Below are positions 1-12,285 of a stretch of 64,000 nucleotides of DNA, piece by piece. This DNA comes from Marsupella aquatica (taxonomy: Eukaryota > Marchantiophyta): positions 5,084,001-5,148,000 of the forward strand of contig OZ316894.1 of the NCBI GenBank assembly GCA_973895155.1. Reading direction: 5' to 3'. Under the pieces are notes generated by a model that saw only the letters and a program-made list of their open reading frames with translations, was not told the origin of the DNA and searched no databases. Position 1 is the stretch's first letter; each line of letters begins with the position of its first letter. Position numbers and translations under genes: made by a program.

Positions 1-960
1 TAAAAAAGAGAGTAGAATGCAAAACTGACATTTAACAAATATTCTTGAATATATACTTTTTATAAAGTAAAGTAGGTAATCAAAATAGAGGATATTCTTA
101 CAATTGTTTTTGTATAAAATGAATGTATTTACATTAGGCTATGACCCAACATGGCACCCCAAAATATACATGCGCTAAGTTAACACCCCAGTATTGTACA
201 TTTATATCATAGTGAAATGTATGAGTGTGACACTATCGTCCCTAATGTGGTTGTGCTTGTGGGACAATGTCTGAAGTACACTAATATTAAAGGTCTTCGG
301 TGTATCTTGTCCCCTTCTTAGTAGTGTATATTGACTCACTATGATCAGATCTGATTTGATCAATCAAGTTTATGTGTCTAGTTAAGACAGTGAATTTCAA
401 ACTAATGTCATTTTGGAGAATCATGCAAGACTTCTATCATTTAATTAACTGTGTAAATTTCTCTATATTATATTTTGGAATTTTTTGTACTAGAGGATTT
501 GCAATAGGAGTTGCTAGACAAAATGGTGCCATTTATGTGTGTGGTTTGCTTTGTCTAAGTTAGGCTCTTCAATATAAATCTAAGAGTTCGCAGTCAAACA
601 AAATATATTGGTTGTGTTTTCTTGCTAATGAATAATAGTTCCACATTTTCTTCACATTCCAGTAGGTTATGGGCCATTACCAGAGCTCATCTCCTTCGGT
701 ACGTGTAAGAAATGTATATCAAATTCACAAGCCTTTTGGATATTGACCTCCATTTTGCATTACTTGCATACATCCCTAATGTCAATGTGATTGTGTATAT
801 TCACTCTTTTAGGTGAACATTGTTGATCGGTGTCATAGAAATATCTTATTTATATTTATTAAAATGATCACTTGAGATAAAATAATGAAATAGGGGAGGC
901 TGTGGCCACTGGACTCTGAAAATTGATGAAGTAATTACAATGACAGGAATTCTTCAGACC
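1..960. other. AT-rich intergenic DNA, no gene seen
   Basis: I see no conserved reading frame. The only open frame of note, 372-563 on the plus strand, is a 63-codon stretch of low-complexity residues with no recognisable motif and is most likely chance. The base composition is markedly AT-rich, unlike the coding stretches further right. Confidence 0.5.
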
Positions 961-967
961 AAATTAA

Positions 968-1140
968 TGTGTATATAGTGCAGTGGTACCGACCTTCTGT
1001 TGGGACTGGCAGGTTGGGAGTTTGAGCCCTGTAATCAACTCCTTTCATCAAGATGATGGGGAAAATCATGGAAGGGAAGGCAGAGAAAGAATGAAGAAAA
1101 AAATATGGGACTCAATTTAGTTCAATGGTCAGAATAAGGA
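968..1140 (+). repeat. tRNA-derived SINE-like relic
   Basis: Two internal RNA polymerase III promoter boxes can be read. An A-box-like TAGTGCAGTGG lies at 976-986 and a B-box-like AGTTTGAGCCC at 1019-1029. The 43-base spacing is the one expected inside a tRNA. The surrounding bases do not fold into a convincing acceptor stem, and an A-rich tract follows at about 1094-1110. That combination fits a tRNA-derived SINE or a decayed tRNA rather than a working tRNA gene. No second copy was recognised in the window. Confidence 0.4.
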
Positions 1141-1149
1141 AGATACATG

Positions 1150-2368
1150 GGAGTCTCAATTAAATTTAAAACGGATGGAATAACAAGAATGTGCCATATG
1201 AAAACAGATAGCCCCTCATAGTCTAAAATGATCGCTCCTCATAGGCTAAAAGTAAATGAAAAAAGAGACTGAAATTGAGCTGCGCCATATGTTTTCTTTT
1301 GGGCGCAAGATTAATTACCGCTGCTAAGGGGTCATTGTGGCATGCGAGGACACGGTAAAAATTTCCTCACATGAGCAATTTTTTAATCACATGACCCCTA
1401 TTTTTCTGTATACAACTGTCTTGCTAACAGCAACCTGGTTGGTAACATCCATTTGATGTGTGACTCCTATTTTGGCTAGCAAACTTGCTAGCCATCTGGG
1501 GTCTTAAAAAACACTAAAATTATAAAAGGCAGCAAAAATCAAAAGAAATTATAATCATTAGTGACTAGCTAACAACACTCTACTCACAAAATTACTGTTT
1601 GCTAGCATTAATATACCTCACGCACTATACAATACCTCCCTTAGCGTTTATTTCTTCCATTTGTTTCTAGGATTAATGGCTGTATTTTGGACAATTCTTG
1701 TAGATTCTTTTTCGGATTTGATTTTGTTTGGACATGTTCATGATATTTTTGCCAGGAGATGAGGAGACTGTGTCACTATAGGGAATGTAAATCGTACTCG
1801 AGTACACTCTTGTGGCCGCCCTAAATTGAGCCCCCTAGGAAATCCCCCTAACCCTCCTCCTCAAACACCAGTGAACATCACAAGGTGTGCCTAAACCCTC
1901 CCTAACCCCTCCACCTGCTTGGCCAACCCAACCACCCCAGGCGATGTCGATGAGAGGGGAGGATTGGAAATTGAGCAGCAAGCATGTGTGAGCGGGAGAC
2001 AGCTGAGCATGATCGTTTCTTCTGTTTCTAAAATCTACTTCTTCTCCATTCTCATGCACACAATGGAACACAATTATTCTGCCTTCCTCTTTCTCGCTCT
2101 CTGTTAGATTCCCACCGTGGTCGCAGTCTCGACTCTTCCTATATCGACGTTCCGATCGTGGTGCGCTGAGTCTTCACGGACCCTGAATGAGAACAGCGAA
2201 TGCGAAAATAAACACTACCTGACCAGCAACAGCTGAATTCAACATAGCAGCCCTTCTTCTCGTCCATTGCCACCGGCGTGTGGTCATTGTTGTCCTTCTG
2301 GCCTTCTGGTTCGACCGACTGCTCTGACTAAGTTCAACAAGGTGTTGAGGCCAGAACGACAGAAACAG
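1150..2368. other. Intergenic DNA and probable SLX9 promoter/leader
   Basis: No protein-coding signal is recognised. Pyrimidine-rich sequence from about 2080 (CTTTCTCGCTCTCTG) resembles a plant transcription-start region. It precedes a good splice donor, CAG|GTGAGT, at about 2369, so the SLX9 leader may begin in this interval. This is inference from splice-site and composition signals only. Confidence 0.3.
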
Positions 2369-2967
2369 GTGAGTTTCGATCCTAAGATGTGCTTGGAAAT
2401 GCTCGAGCCGACTTAAAGTTCAATTGCCGTTCTTTTAAGTTATCAGGTTAGATGTTAAAATTCCCCCGTCTGTAGAAATAGACATTACAAGTAAAACTAT
2501 ACCATTACAACCCGCAGGCTATCGAGAGAATTGAAAGTAAGGCCTACCTTTACGAGAATGGTTTCAAAACTAGAATTTTTTTATTCTAGAGGACACAGTG
2601 CCACACAGAGCCTGTAAAGAAGTAACAGGGTCTTTCAAAGGGTTTGCTGTATCGTAGAGATTGTTCTGTCGTTAGCAACAGGTTGTGCGGTGCAAGTCCA
2701 ATGAGTTCACATTGGCGGTCTGCAAGAGCCCTAAACATGAACTTAGGGCTAAATCTTAAATCCTCATCCAGTAGCTCAGGCACACTTTTGTAGCATAGAT
2801 TTAGTAGCTAGAAAATGTCACGAAAGCTTTGAGACAATTCTTGGGGTTTTGAGAATTTCATGGAATTCAGTACAGGCCGTTTACCCTTTGCACTTAATGC
2901 TCTTTCTATCGTCCTTTGACAGAGACATGCTGGATGAGAACTGACGGGTTTGATCCATTGCTTGCAG
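2369..2967 (+). other. Possible 5'UTR intron of the SLX9-like gene
   Basis: A consensus donor (acag|gtgagt) at about 2369 pairs with an acceptor (ttgcttgcag) ending at 2967. The second site lies 64 bases upstream of the SLX9 start codon. No conserved coding frame lies between them. A long leader intron is common in plant housekeeping genes, but no transcript evidence is available here. Confidence 0.3.
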
Positions 2968-3031
2968 GTTGTATTATGCCTGCCGAGTTTGGAAACTATA
3001 GCAACAGGTCTAGAAAATTGGGCAAGCAGCA

Positions 3032-3556
3032 ATGAAGTCGAACCCATCGAAGAAAAAGGCTGCCGAAGGAAAACTAGTGAAGCCCTCTAAACTTGACGAT
3101 GGAGGAGTTGTAGAAGAAAAGTCCAGACTACAACGGAAGCAGACCAAGCAGATCAAGTTCCTTGCGAAATTAAAAGATGGTCCCCGTAACTTGTCAGCTA
3201 GCAAAACTTTACAGAAGAAGCGAAAGCGTACTAGAGAGAAAGCAGCCAAGGTTCTTGACACTCTTTCTTCACTCGCCGATAGTCTCCCTTCCAATGAAGA
3301 GATCATGAAGATTTCTGGGGCTTTTCAGAAAAGAGTGCCTAGCAGCAAGTCTCACCAAAACGTAGTGGTCAAAGAAACTAAGCAGCTAGCGTCTGTGCTA
3401 GCTCATCCCCAGTTCAAATCCAATCCATTTCTTGCCATTCAGAAGCATCTGATGAATACTCTTCCTGAAGCAGAACTGCCTTCCAAGACGAAAGATCAGG
3501 AAAAGAGGAAGAAAACTAAGTCAACTAAGACAGCGACATCCATGATGGTTGAATGA
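3032..3556 (+). CDS. SLX9: SLX9-like ribosome biogenesis protein
   Basis: A single-exon frame of 174 codons beginning at ATG 3032. The protein is very basic and rich in lysine and serine. It has a central KKRKRTREKAAK-type segment and a conserved block around residues 108-147 with the motifs VVKETKQL, VLAHPQFKSNPF and AIQKHL. These match the C-terminal signature of plant SLX9/FAM207A-like proteins, which have KLVLKEGKQL followed by a 'HPAFQxDPLAAIHQHL' stretch. In yeast, SLX9 assists nucleolar 18S rRNA and 40S assembly and export, so a nucleolar role is expected. Length is similar to other plant SLX9-like proteins. The frame is intact and ends with a lysine-rich tail. Identification rests on remembered family motifs, not on an alignment. 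Confidence 0.75.
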   Translation: MKSNPSKKKAAEGKLVKPSKLDDGGVVEEKSRLQRKQTKQIKFLAKLKDGPRNLSASKTLQKKRKRTREKAAKVLDTLSSLADSLPSNEEIMKISGAFQKRVPSSKSHQNVVVKETKQLASVLAHPQFKSNPFLAIQKHLMNTLPEAELPSKTKDQEKRKKTKSTKTATSMMVE

Positions 3557-6540
3557 GGGCAGACGTTTGTCCCTCATCTGGGTGGTTCTATATCCTTCTT
3601 GTCTTTGTAACTGATATGAGAGGCTTGAAGGTCGACTTTGACCGTTCGCGACTCGGGAGTAGGTTGATCATCTGCCAAGTTTAAACCCTCCAGTTGTAAG
3701 CTCTAGGTTAGTTCATGGCAGTAGGCTTTTATTTCTTTGAGTCCCTTGTTTTCAAGCTCAGTAAGGATGAGGCTGATCGGGAATTCGTAGGCAGAGCTCT
3801 GTGCAGGACCGTTAGAAGATGTACCCAAGATTCGGGCTTAAAGGCAGATATATCATTTATCATATTTGGAGGAGGCTATGGAAGGGGAAGTTTTGGGCAT
3901 GCTTGAAATTTGTTTAAGGAGTAGCCCGTCAGATTTTGCTAGTTTCAGATCAAGGAAGTTAATGCAGCAGAGTTGATTGAGTTTCTTATCAACAGACGAT
4001 GCGCAGTTCCAGTTCTAAACTCCTTCAATGTAGTCTTCTGCCCAGCTGTTGTCGTTATTTTCATTTCGAAGTATTATTGACAAGGAATTTGAAGTTTCTA
4101 TTTCTGAGTTATCTTGCAGCAGGAATACGTCAGTGTTTATTGCTTTTCCCTTTGGGATTCGAGACATTTTTGAAGTTCTGTCAAGTTTAAGGATTTTGTG
4201 TTTTCGTGGAACAACCTAGTTCCTTCATGTAGTGAATTGATGGATTACACGTTGGTGCACACTCGAATGGGGTCCATCGTTGCCATCGTCATTCCAGACT
4301 TGCTTGTGCCATCCATAAAAGTTCATTCACTAGACGTATCAATCACTTCACATTTCTAACAAAATTTGAAGTGGAGGGATATTCTTACATCGTATATTTT
4401 CCAGTAAATTCTGCGATCGCTTAAGAGCGTGGGAGGTCTTCGCCCACTTGTGCAAGAGTATCCATTGTCTCGTTCGCTTATGTACGTGCCCCTTCATTTT
4501 AGTGGTAGTATTCTTCAGACTTCTGATAATTCAATAATTAGACGATTGAACTACCTAACATTCGAAAACTTCCTGTTGCACCTGCCTCTCCTGTTACTTC
4601 ACTTGGTGCTTCTTCATCTGCACTGCTACCAACGTCTCTCAGAACTATCCTTCTTGGGGATGTCTTCATGCTGTTTACTCTCAAGAGGCAAGCGAAATCA
4701 TTTGTTTTGCAGGGATTTACATTTCTGTTCGGATTCATAATACATCCTTGCGCTACTGTTTCTCTTGGATTGTGTGCAAAGTAATGTCTATATGCTTGCT
4801 TGAATGGATCATTCCACGGTCAGCATAGTTGCCTTGCTTGCTTGTCCACTCATCATCTGTATCTGGGTCCTTCAGCTGACAGCTCTCTGGACTGAGGCTC
4901 CCTTGGGATAAAAACTTAGATGGCCCCACGTCTCACTGTGCAATAATTCAGTTAATATTTTTCACTCAGGCAAAGTCTCATCTCGATGGGTGTAGAAACG
5001 TTGCTTTAAAAAAAACTCTTCTCCAGTCGTCACCGTGGCCAAGAGCCATGTCATTTCTTGCAGTGAAAGCCGTCTGCATATAAAGTCAATCCAACGGCGA
5101 CTAAACATTTGACGTTGGTTCGAGCTACTGACGCACTGAGGAAGCTCACCTAGAAGAAGTTGAACCTGGTTGGATATATGGAGTCTCTGCCGCCCGACAC
5201 GAGGGATCCAGTCTCAACTGTCTTCACAACAGATGCGAACGCAACCACAGTTTCTAGAAAAGACAGATGCTACATAACAGCTATACAATTGACAAAAATA
5301 TTGGTGTAGACTTTGGGACGCTCCTTTTGAAGGAGGCTTGACCACAGTAACCAGAAAAGACAAATGTTACTTTGCAGCACTACAAATTGGTTTAGACTCT
5401 CAGCTGAAGGACACTGGAAAGGTCTTCAGAAAAGGACAAACCTCAAAATGCCATTGCATACCACGAGAGGGCATTCTCTTCCATAATGTATAGAAAATGG
5501 GCATTCTCTTTCATAAATTATATAAAACTATGAGGAGAGGAAACTTTGAAGGGATTCTATCGTCGATCTCTTACAGTGGGTGCTAGTGTGCCTCCGCAGC
5601 GGCTAGCTCCCCTTGAGGATGTTCCAATCCCACTTGCCGATCTAGTTTTGACTCTTGATGTGGACCATTAGCTTTTTGCCACAATCGGTAGGAATGATGA
5701 GGACCTCGGTCCGCTTGGGTTAGTTTTAGTCTCTCTCTCTTTCTTGGTTTTTAGGGGTTCCCTATTGTTCATTTCTTACTTTTAGTTACTCTTTCTTGGT
5801 GTTTAGTGGTTCCCTTTTGCTCACTTCTTTTTCGATTGGTTTTGTCCACTTGGGCCCTCTTTTGTTTGTTTATTTGTACTCTGTTTGGTCCCTTTGTATA
5901 TAAAAAGTGTGTATATTTTTTAATTTTTGATTCAAGTGGTGATAATTGTCAAGTAGGCTAATTTCCTTGTGGTGTACCAGTGTACGAAGTGTCAGGTAAA
6001 GCCCTTTACTGAGGGCATTGTGCAGGACAAAGTTCAAGCCCAGCTTGAGAGCATTCCAACCCATATGCTCCATTTTGGGCCACTATTCCAGGTCGATGAA
6101 CACTAGCGGGCCCAGGGAGTAAATTGGGCGGGTAAGGCTCCCCACACATACCACTAAACTGTAGCAATTAAAGCTTGGCAGTGTACTGCGACACACATTC
6201 CAACTTGCATGCTGCAGGTAGTTGGAGCCAAAGCTTGGCTGGCTGCACCCAAAGGTGATCCAATGGTGGGCAGAGTTGTGGATAATAATGAAGCATTGGA
6301 ATGGCCCCGAGCAAGCAATTTTGACCAAGGTTGGGTGTTAGCAGAACCCTATTGAGTTCCGGTGGGGAGCACTCACATATATTTATGTTCAAAAAATGCT
6401 ATTTGAAACAAAACGCGGTAATCAATGCTCCAAGAATATTCTACAGTTGTTGTCCTCCCAATATTAAGCTATATTAGTCTCATACCCCAGACTATACTAT
6501 TTACCCAGGCCTACCAGGCCCGAGACCCTGGCAGGCATAC
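3557..6540. other. SLX9 3' region and intergenic DNA
   Basis: Several short open frames (3715-3906, 3999-4190, 4429-4740) carry no recognisable motif and have no neighbour that would extend them as exons. The first few hundred bases are presumably SLX9 3'UTR. I see no repeat element or RNA gene in the remainder. Confidence 0.4.
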
Positions 6541-6555
6541 ATATGTCCCTCCCCT

Positions 6556-6660
6556 GCATCCATCCATGCAGTCGCCCATTCCATCCCATCGCATCCCATC
6601 CATCCATCCATCCATCCATCCATCGTTTTCGCATCCATCCATCCATCCATCCATCCATCG
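6556..6660 (+). repeat. (CATC)n microsatellite
   Basis: Interrupted runs of the tetranucleotide CATC/CCAT, with perfect runs at about 6598-6624 and 6632-6659 separated by GTTTTCG. It lies about 1.1 kb upstream of the DnaJ start codon. Confidence 0.95.
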
Positions 6661-7761
6661 TTTGCCCTAGGTCGGTTCTTCTAGCGAATTCCAGAAGCGG
6701 ACCTTCAACCGGCGCCGGACTGCCGTCGATGCAAAAGATCTACGCGCACGAGGCGAGGTTGGTGGCCTCCTCTCGCTTCACAGAAGAACGCGACACCACA
6801 CCAAAGCTCCGTTCGGGATAATAATAATTCGCTCTCAGTCTGGTCTTCTGTCGTCTCGTCAATACTGAGGAGTGAGGGCCCCCCGCTTTCTCGTCGCCTT
6901 CCCTCTCGGATCCCTCTTCACCATCCCGCCCCCCGCCCCCCGCCCCCCTTGCGCGAGCCCTCCTCTCGTCCTCTCAAAGCATTTTCCACCCCACCGCCTT
7001 TTCGGTCTTCTTCTCGTAGCTTCTCTTCTGCGAGAGAACTCCACACAACGCAACCCAACGCACACGTTAGGAAGCAACGAGAAGCAGAAGCAGCAGAGAG
7101 GGAGCACCGCGTCTTCAAAGGCCGCGCCATCGCCCCGAGACTCGATTCCTCTCTCTCGGTCTCTCGTGCTTCGGATTCTGCTTTCGATTTAGCGTGAATC
7201 GGCGACGAGAGGTGCCATTGTTTGTACGTTCGTTCACCCGCGCGCTCCTAGTACTGCTCTGTGGCTGTGGCTGAGATCGCGACACATTCGGCTTGCTGCT
7301 GTGACCGGATCCGTCTGGCGGGGCGGCTGATAGGTTTCGACTTCATTTCGCGTTTCGTGGTGTGATAGGAAGAGGTTGGTGGATCGATCGGTAGTCAGGT
7401 GCTCGAAGGAGGAAGGAGGAAAGGCGGAACAGAGGCGACGAGGACGTTAGGGCAGTTGAATTGATCGCCGGCCGTGGACGCTGGGGAGGGATTTGGGGAC
7501 GTACGTCGGCGAGGAGTGGGATTAGATTGTTGGAGGTGCATACAGATCGGAGTTTCTTTATCTCGCGGTTGGAGAGATACGTTTGTTGCAGATTAGTTGA
7601 CGTGGTTGTATCGGTTGAGCAGCTGGACGGCACCAGTTAACATTTGGGTTGTTGAACTGTTGGGGTATTGGGGTTGGGTCAAACCGTGAGAGCTCCTTGC
7701 TGTCTTCCGTTCGGAGTTTCTTATTGGTGTTTAGCTAGGTGATAGAAACCTAGCAGCAGTC
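6661..7761 (+). promoter_or_regulatory. Promoter and long 5' leader of the DnaJ gene
   Basis: This GC- and pyrimidine-rich interval separates the microsatellite from the DnaJ start. The motif TTCCAGAA at 6689-6696 has the TTCnnGAA geometry of a two-unit heat-shock element, which would suit an HSP40 gene, but one match of this length is weak evidence. Runs of CCCCGCCCC and CTCTCTCGGTCTCTCG between 6920 and 7165 look like a broad plant transcription-start and leader region. No upstream coding exon was recognised. Confidence 0.4.
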
Positions 7762-10389
7762 ATGTTTGGCCGCACGCCCAAGAAGAGCGATAACACGAGG
7801 TATTATGACATCCTCGGAGTCTCGAAGACAGCATCCGCGGATGAGCTGAAGAAGGCATACAGGAAGGCTGCGATTAAGAACCATCCTGATAAGGGAGGAG
7901 ATCCCGAGAAGGTACTGCGAAACGCTTCCAGCTTTCTGCCCTCTGTGTTGCTTCTTTTCTGGTCTGCTTTGAAAGTAACCGAATCGTTTGTGTGCTGCTA
8001 ATTATGCAACTTGATGCCGATATGTCAGTCGCTATACACCGTGCCGAAGTTTTGGCATGCTTACTTTTCTCCGACGAATTTGGTCTAGATCTGTTGGTTC
8101 GTATTGAACGTTCGTTTGGCTTTCGTTTTTCGTTTTGTAACGTGAGATTGATGTGTTGCCGAACTGCGCAGTTCAAGGAACTTGCTCAAGCCTACGAGGC
8201 CCTTAGCGACCCGGAGAAGAGGGATATCTACGATCAGTATGGTGAAGATGCTCTTAAAGAAGGGATGGGAGGCGGAGGCGGTTCCCACAACCCATTCGAT
8301 ATTTTCGAGTCTTTCTTTGGCACTGGAGGTGGTGGTTCTTTTGGGGGTAAGATTGGGTCTTGTCTAGTCCCTGCTCTTAGAAGATGCTTCCTCGCTTTTG
8401 TTTATTCTGCTCCACTCATGACTACTACTCCGCTGTTTAGCATGTTGTAGCGATTCGTGGTGTGTGGGGTTTCTCTAACGTGCGTGCCTGATGATCAGGT
8501 AGCGGACGCGGTGGCCGCCGTCAGAGGAGAGGCGAGGATGTGGTGCACCAGCTGAAGGTTTCATTGGAGGAACTCTACAATGGAACATCAAAGAAATTAT
8601 CACTTTCTAGGAATGTTATCTGCCCTAAGTGTAAAGGGTAAGTAATCCGTGGATGATCGATGGGATTTTTGTCACTAGTTTGTTTGATTTTGGGAGTGTG
8701 GAGTAGTTCCCTTTCTTAGATGTGTCTGGGCCGGGTGGATGTCGCGACAGTGCAATGGTCAAGTGCTCCCCGGCTGTCCCTTAGCCTCACCTGTCCGTGT
8801 AAATTCGGCATTACCGTTCCTCCAGGCCGAATTTTCGTAGTCTCACCCGTTATACACCCTGGAATTGCAATGGCCATCTCCCGAACACGTCATTTCCCCC
8901 TGACGGAATGGATACTTGTTTCCTTTCGCTTGACCGTTGTCGTATAGTGTGCCCGAAACTGAGCCTAAACGTGTTTTTGGATACTTGCACTGATCTCACG
9001 AGGGCTTCGATCTCGTGAAGGTTTCGTTTCTTGTAGTCTATCACTGGTGTTTCTGTAGATTTTTGACATCGCTGGTTTGGGTCTTCCAGAAAGGGATCGA
9101 AGACCGGAGCGTCAAGCAGATGTGCAGGCTGTCAAGGTTCAGGCATGAAAGTTTCTATCCGGCAGTTAGGTCCTAACATGATTCAACAAATGCAGCACGT
9201 TTGCCCAGACTGCCGAGGAACTGGTATGTACTTGCCTGTTAGCTTCTGCTCTCGCGGCAAAAGATTACCTCCTGTTATGATTGTACGCATCTTACTTGCG
9301 CTTTTCTCTCATTTTTGGTACTATTGACTGCCCCTACTCTTTCGGTGTATATTCTCAAATTATGTTTTGGAGCGGAGATGGATGATGTTACCTAGTTGGT
9401 AGCGAATTGACTGTGGTCTGTTTCGTTCGTGTACTAGTTTTGGTCTGACATTGTCCGCTGTTTCTTCTGACAGGAGAGACAATCAGTGAGAAAGACAAGT
9501 GCGGTCAGTGCAAAGGACAGAAAGTTGTACAGGATAAGAAATTGTTGGAAGTACACGTAGAGAAGGGAATGCAAAACGGGCAGAAAATTACGTTCCAGGG
9601 CGAAGCTGACGAAGCGGTGAGTTTGTTACCTCGAATGGATGTATTTGTTGATTGTTTTTCGTAGTTGCAACAGGAAAATTTTGGGGAGACTCTGAGAGTT
9701 TATTCCGTTTTGTGGTGCGATTGCAGCCCGACACACAAACCGGAGACATAGTGTTCGTCTTACAGTTGAAGGAGCACCCGAAATTCAAGCGCAAGGGAGA
9801 TGATCTTTTCCTCGAGCACACCCTGACTTTGACTGAAGCCCTTTGCGGCTTCCAATTTCCAATAACTCACCTTGACAACAGACAACTTCTCATCAAGTCT
9901 GCACTTGGAGAAATTATCAAGCCAGGTGAGTTTGTGATATCTGAAAATTGTGTCTTTCACTGTTTCTGAGTAGTCTGCCTCTTCGTCAGGGCATCTCTCA
10001 TTCCGATACTTCTGATGTAAACGGTCTGTTTGCGACAAGCTACTTATACGGGCACATCACGTCTTTCAGGTCAATTTAAAGCTATCAACGACGAAGGAAT
10101 GCCACACTACCAGAGACCCTTCATGAAGGGCAGGCTGTACATTCATTTTACAGTGGACTTCCCGGAGACTGGCTCCCTCACCACTGACCAGCAGAAAGCT
10201 TTGGAGACTATCCTACCTCCTAGGCCAGTTAGTCAGCTCACAGATATGGAGTTGGATGAGTGCGAAGAAACCACACTTCATGATGTAAATTTTGAGGATG
10301 AAATGAGGAGAAAGCAACAGGCTCAACAGGAAGCATACGAGGAGGATGAAGAGAGCGCTGGGCCTCGGGTTCAATGCGCTCAACAATAG
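7762..10389 (+). CDS. DNAJA: Type-I (DNAJA) DnaJ/HSP40 co-chaperone, seven exons
   Basis: Exons 7762-7911, 8172-8346, 8499-8637, 9090-9223, 9474-9616, 9727-9925 and 10070-10389 join in frame to 1260 bases, or 419 residues. Plant ATJ3-type proteins are about 420. All six introns are GT-AG. The N-terminal J domain (about 1-75) carries His-Pro-Asp at 41-43, the motif that stimulates HSP70 ATPase. A Gly/Phe-rich linker follows. The zinc finger has four CxxC pairs at Cys150/153, 166/169, 193/196 and 209/212. The C-terminal substrate-binding region includes [14 protein letters not shown] and [19 protein letters not shown]. The protein ends CAQQ, the farnesylation signal of cytosolic plant DNAJA proteins. 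The start is fixed by the conserved MFGRTP N terminus. The gene appears intact and functional. Confidence 0.95.
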
Positions 10390-11510
10390 GTTTGTCAAGG
10401 GCGAGAATTCTCGGGGCTAGGCTCTTTACACTCCTCCTTGGACCATTCATGTAGCAGACCATTTTTAGCCGTTCAGGTGTCCTTGATATTCATACTCGAG
10501 GGTCTCGAGTTTCAGCGATTTCATTAGTGAGATAATATTCAATTTGTGGGGGTGTCTTGTGAGATGGGCACATGGGGTAGAGGGTAGTCCACGCCAAATG
10601 TTCTCTTGCATCACCTCTTTCCCTGAAATTGGAAAGTAGTCATATGCAGTGTCCCTCTGTGATCAGCAGTAGTAATTACGAGCCCTTGTTTTTGTCCGCA
10701 CCTGTGAAAGAAAGCTAGCTGGTTCAAGATGCCAATTTGGAGTCAGTAGCCCATGTGGTTGTTACAGTGTGCTTACCAGAACGTGAAAGCTTCCAGGATT
10801 TCTACTAAAAGTTCCAAAGTCACTTGCGTTGGAATTGCCAGACAGATGTCCTTTATATAGTAAAAAACTCTTTAGGATTTTGCCATTTCGTTATGACGTC
10901 GGTACTTAAAAGAAATATTTTACGCCTCACCTAATTTTGCAGTGCGTACAGTGTCTTTACAACAGCCCTTTGGAAGTGTTGGTTCCCGCTGGTTCATTTT
11001 GAGATGTCAGCACCGAATGTAATGTTTTTGGTTTCTTTCTTGGAAGTTGTCTGCTTCCCATACGAAGGAAACTACTGGGTGAGCTGAAAATTGACTATTG
11101 GAATGAATGTACTTGTGAGCATTTATGCCGTAACTGACAATGGAAATGTAAGCATCCTGACACCATCATTCACTGTCAAAATTGCTCATGCAGCGAAACC
11201 ATCAAAGTGGGTTACAGAGCAACTCATGTAAAGGTAGAGGCCTGTGGTACTCGATAGTGTAGTTTGGGTTCGACCTCAATTATTCGTACCCCTCATTTCT
11301 GAGATGGGGTTGTCTCTTATAATGCCCATGTAGTTGCCCTGGGTGTTACTTCTCTGTGCACAGTGTTCTGCCTAGTGCTGCAGCATACCAGGAAGGAGAG
11401 GCTTTGCTGCCTAATGCTGCAAAGAAGCGTGCATGTAGGAAAGGTATAGATTACGAGTTGGTTTGGAAGTGCCATGCTTGAAGGAGATGTATGGATTTAG
11501 TTAATGCTGC
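10390..11510. other. DnaJ 3'UTR and intergenic DNA
   Basis: No coding frame with a recognisable motif. The first several hundred bases, which are T-rich and contain TTGTGGGGGTGTCTTG, are presumably the DnaJ 3'UTR and its polyadenylation region. I could not choose a cleavage site. Confidence 0.4.
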
Positions 11511-11518
11511 GGGTTTGA

Positions 11519-11805
11519 AAGTCCCTCCCTGAGGTGTTCTCACAATTTGGTCTGAAATCGAAACCTGACCAGTTGACATGAGGTTTCCACGGTTCAATAA
11601 GTCACCCTCAACGGGAGTCGAAAAGGTGGGTACGAGGAGAAGCCCGGATTGTAATAACCCTGCTGTTTTTAAAATGCCTCCTGGAGGTGTTCTCACCGTT
11701 TTGGTGTCCGATTGATACGATTCTGGCAATTTCGATCTCCAATCGAACCCTGACTATTTGACATGGAGTTCGAACCCTAACTCACCCTAAAGGGGGGTCA
11801 AAATG
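11519..11805. repeat. Degenerate tandem duplication, period about 155 bp
   Basis: Two diverged copies occur at about 11519-11630 and 11674-11805. Shared landmarks in the same order are CCTCC(C/T)GGAGGTGTTCTCAC, a TTTGGTCTG/TTTTGGTGTCCG segment, CGAA(A/C)CCTGAC, TTGACATG and CACCCT. The element type is not recognised. Confidence 0.6.
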
Positions 11806-12048
11806 ATTGTCAAATCACTTAGGTCTAGCTGCTTTACAAATAGCCCTAAGATATGTCGATTTGGGAAAGGAGTTTGGGGGTGTGCCCTAAAAGAGAGATA
11901 TGCTTAGTAGACCCCCTTCTGGCAAAAGTTTGCTTAATCAATCCACTCATATTTTTCTCCTATCTGGTCCATCAAAGATCTAGCTTGGCCATTTTCAGTA
12001 ACACTCCCCGGGCGAGGTATTTGCTTGATAACCCCCTTGCTTGATAAC

Positions 12049-12285
12049 CCCCAAAATGAAAGTTGTTACTTGATCGACCTTCTGAAGTCTATCAATGGTC
12101 CAGATCTTTAGAGTTGGTTGGGAAGATACACTTTGGGAAGATCCCCAAAATGAAAGTTGTTACTTGATCGACCTTCTGAAGTCTATCAATGGTCCAGATC
12201 TTTCTGAAGTCTATCAATGGTCCAGATCTTTAGAGTTGGAACGATTACTTTTGGGAAGATACACTTTGGGAAGATCTACAGAGCA
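12049..12285 (+). repeat. Nested tandem duplication (94-bp unit with 28-bp inner repeat)
   Basis: A unit beginning CCCCAAAATGAAAGTTGTTA starts at 12049 and again at 12143, giving a period of 94 bases. The second copy contains an additional exact local duplication of a 28-base segment, TCTGAAGTCTATCAATGGTC followed by CAGATCTT. The near identity of the copies implies recent slippage or unequal exchange. Short open frames here, such as 12095-12364, are artefacts of the repeat. Confidence 0.85.

Noticed and set aside
968-1040. Functional tRNA gene
   Set aside because: Internal promoter boxes are present, but paired acceptor and anticodon stems could not be drawn.
6872-7192. Plus-strand frames just upstream of DnaJ
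   Set aside because: Low-complexity Pro/Ser/Arg translation of a pyrimidine-rich leader. The conserved DnaJ N terminus at 7762 fixes the real start.
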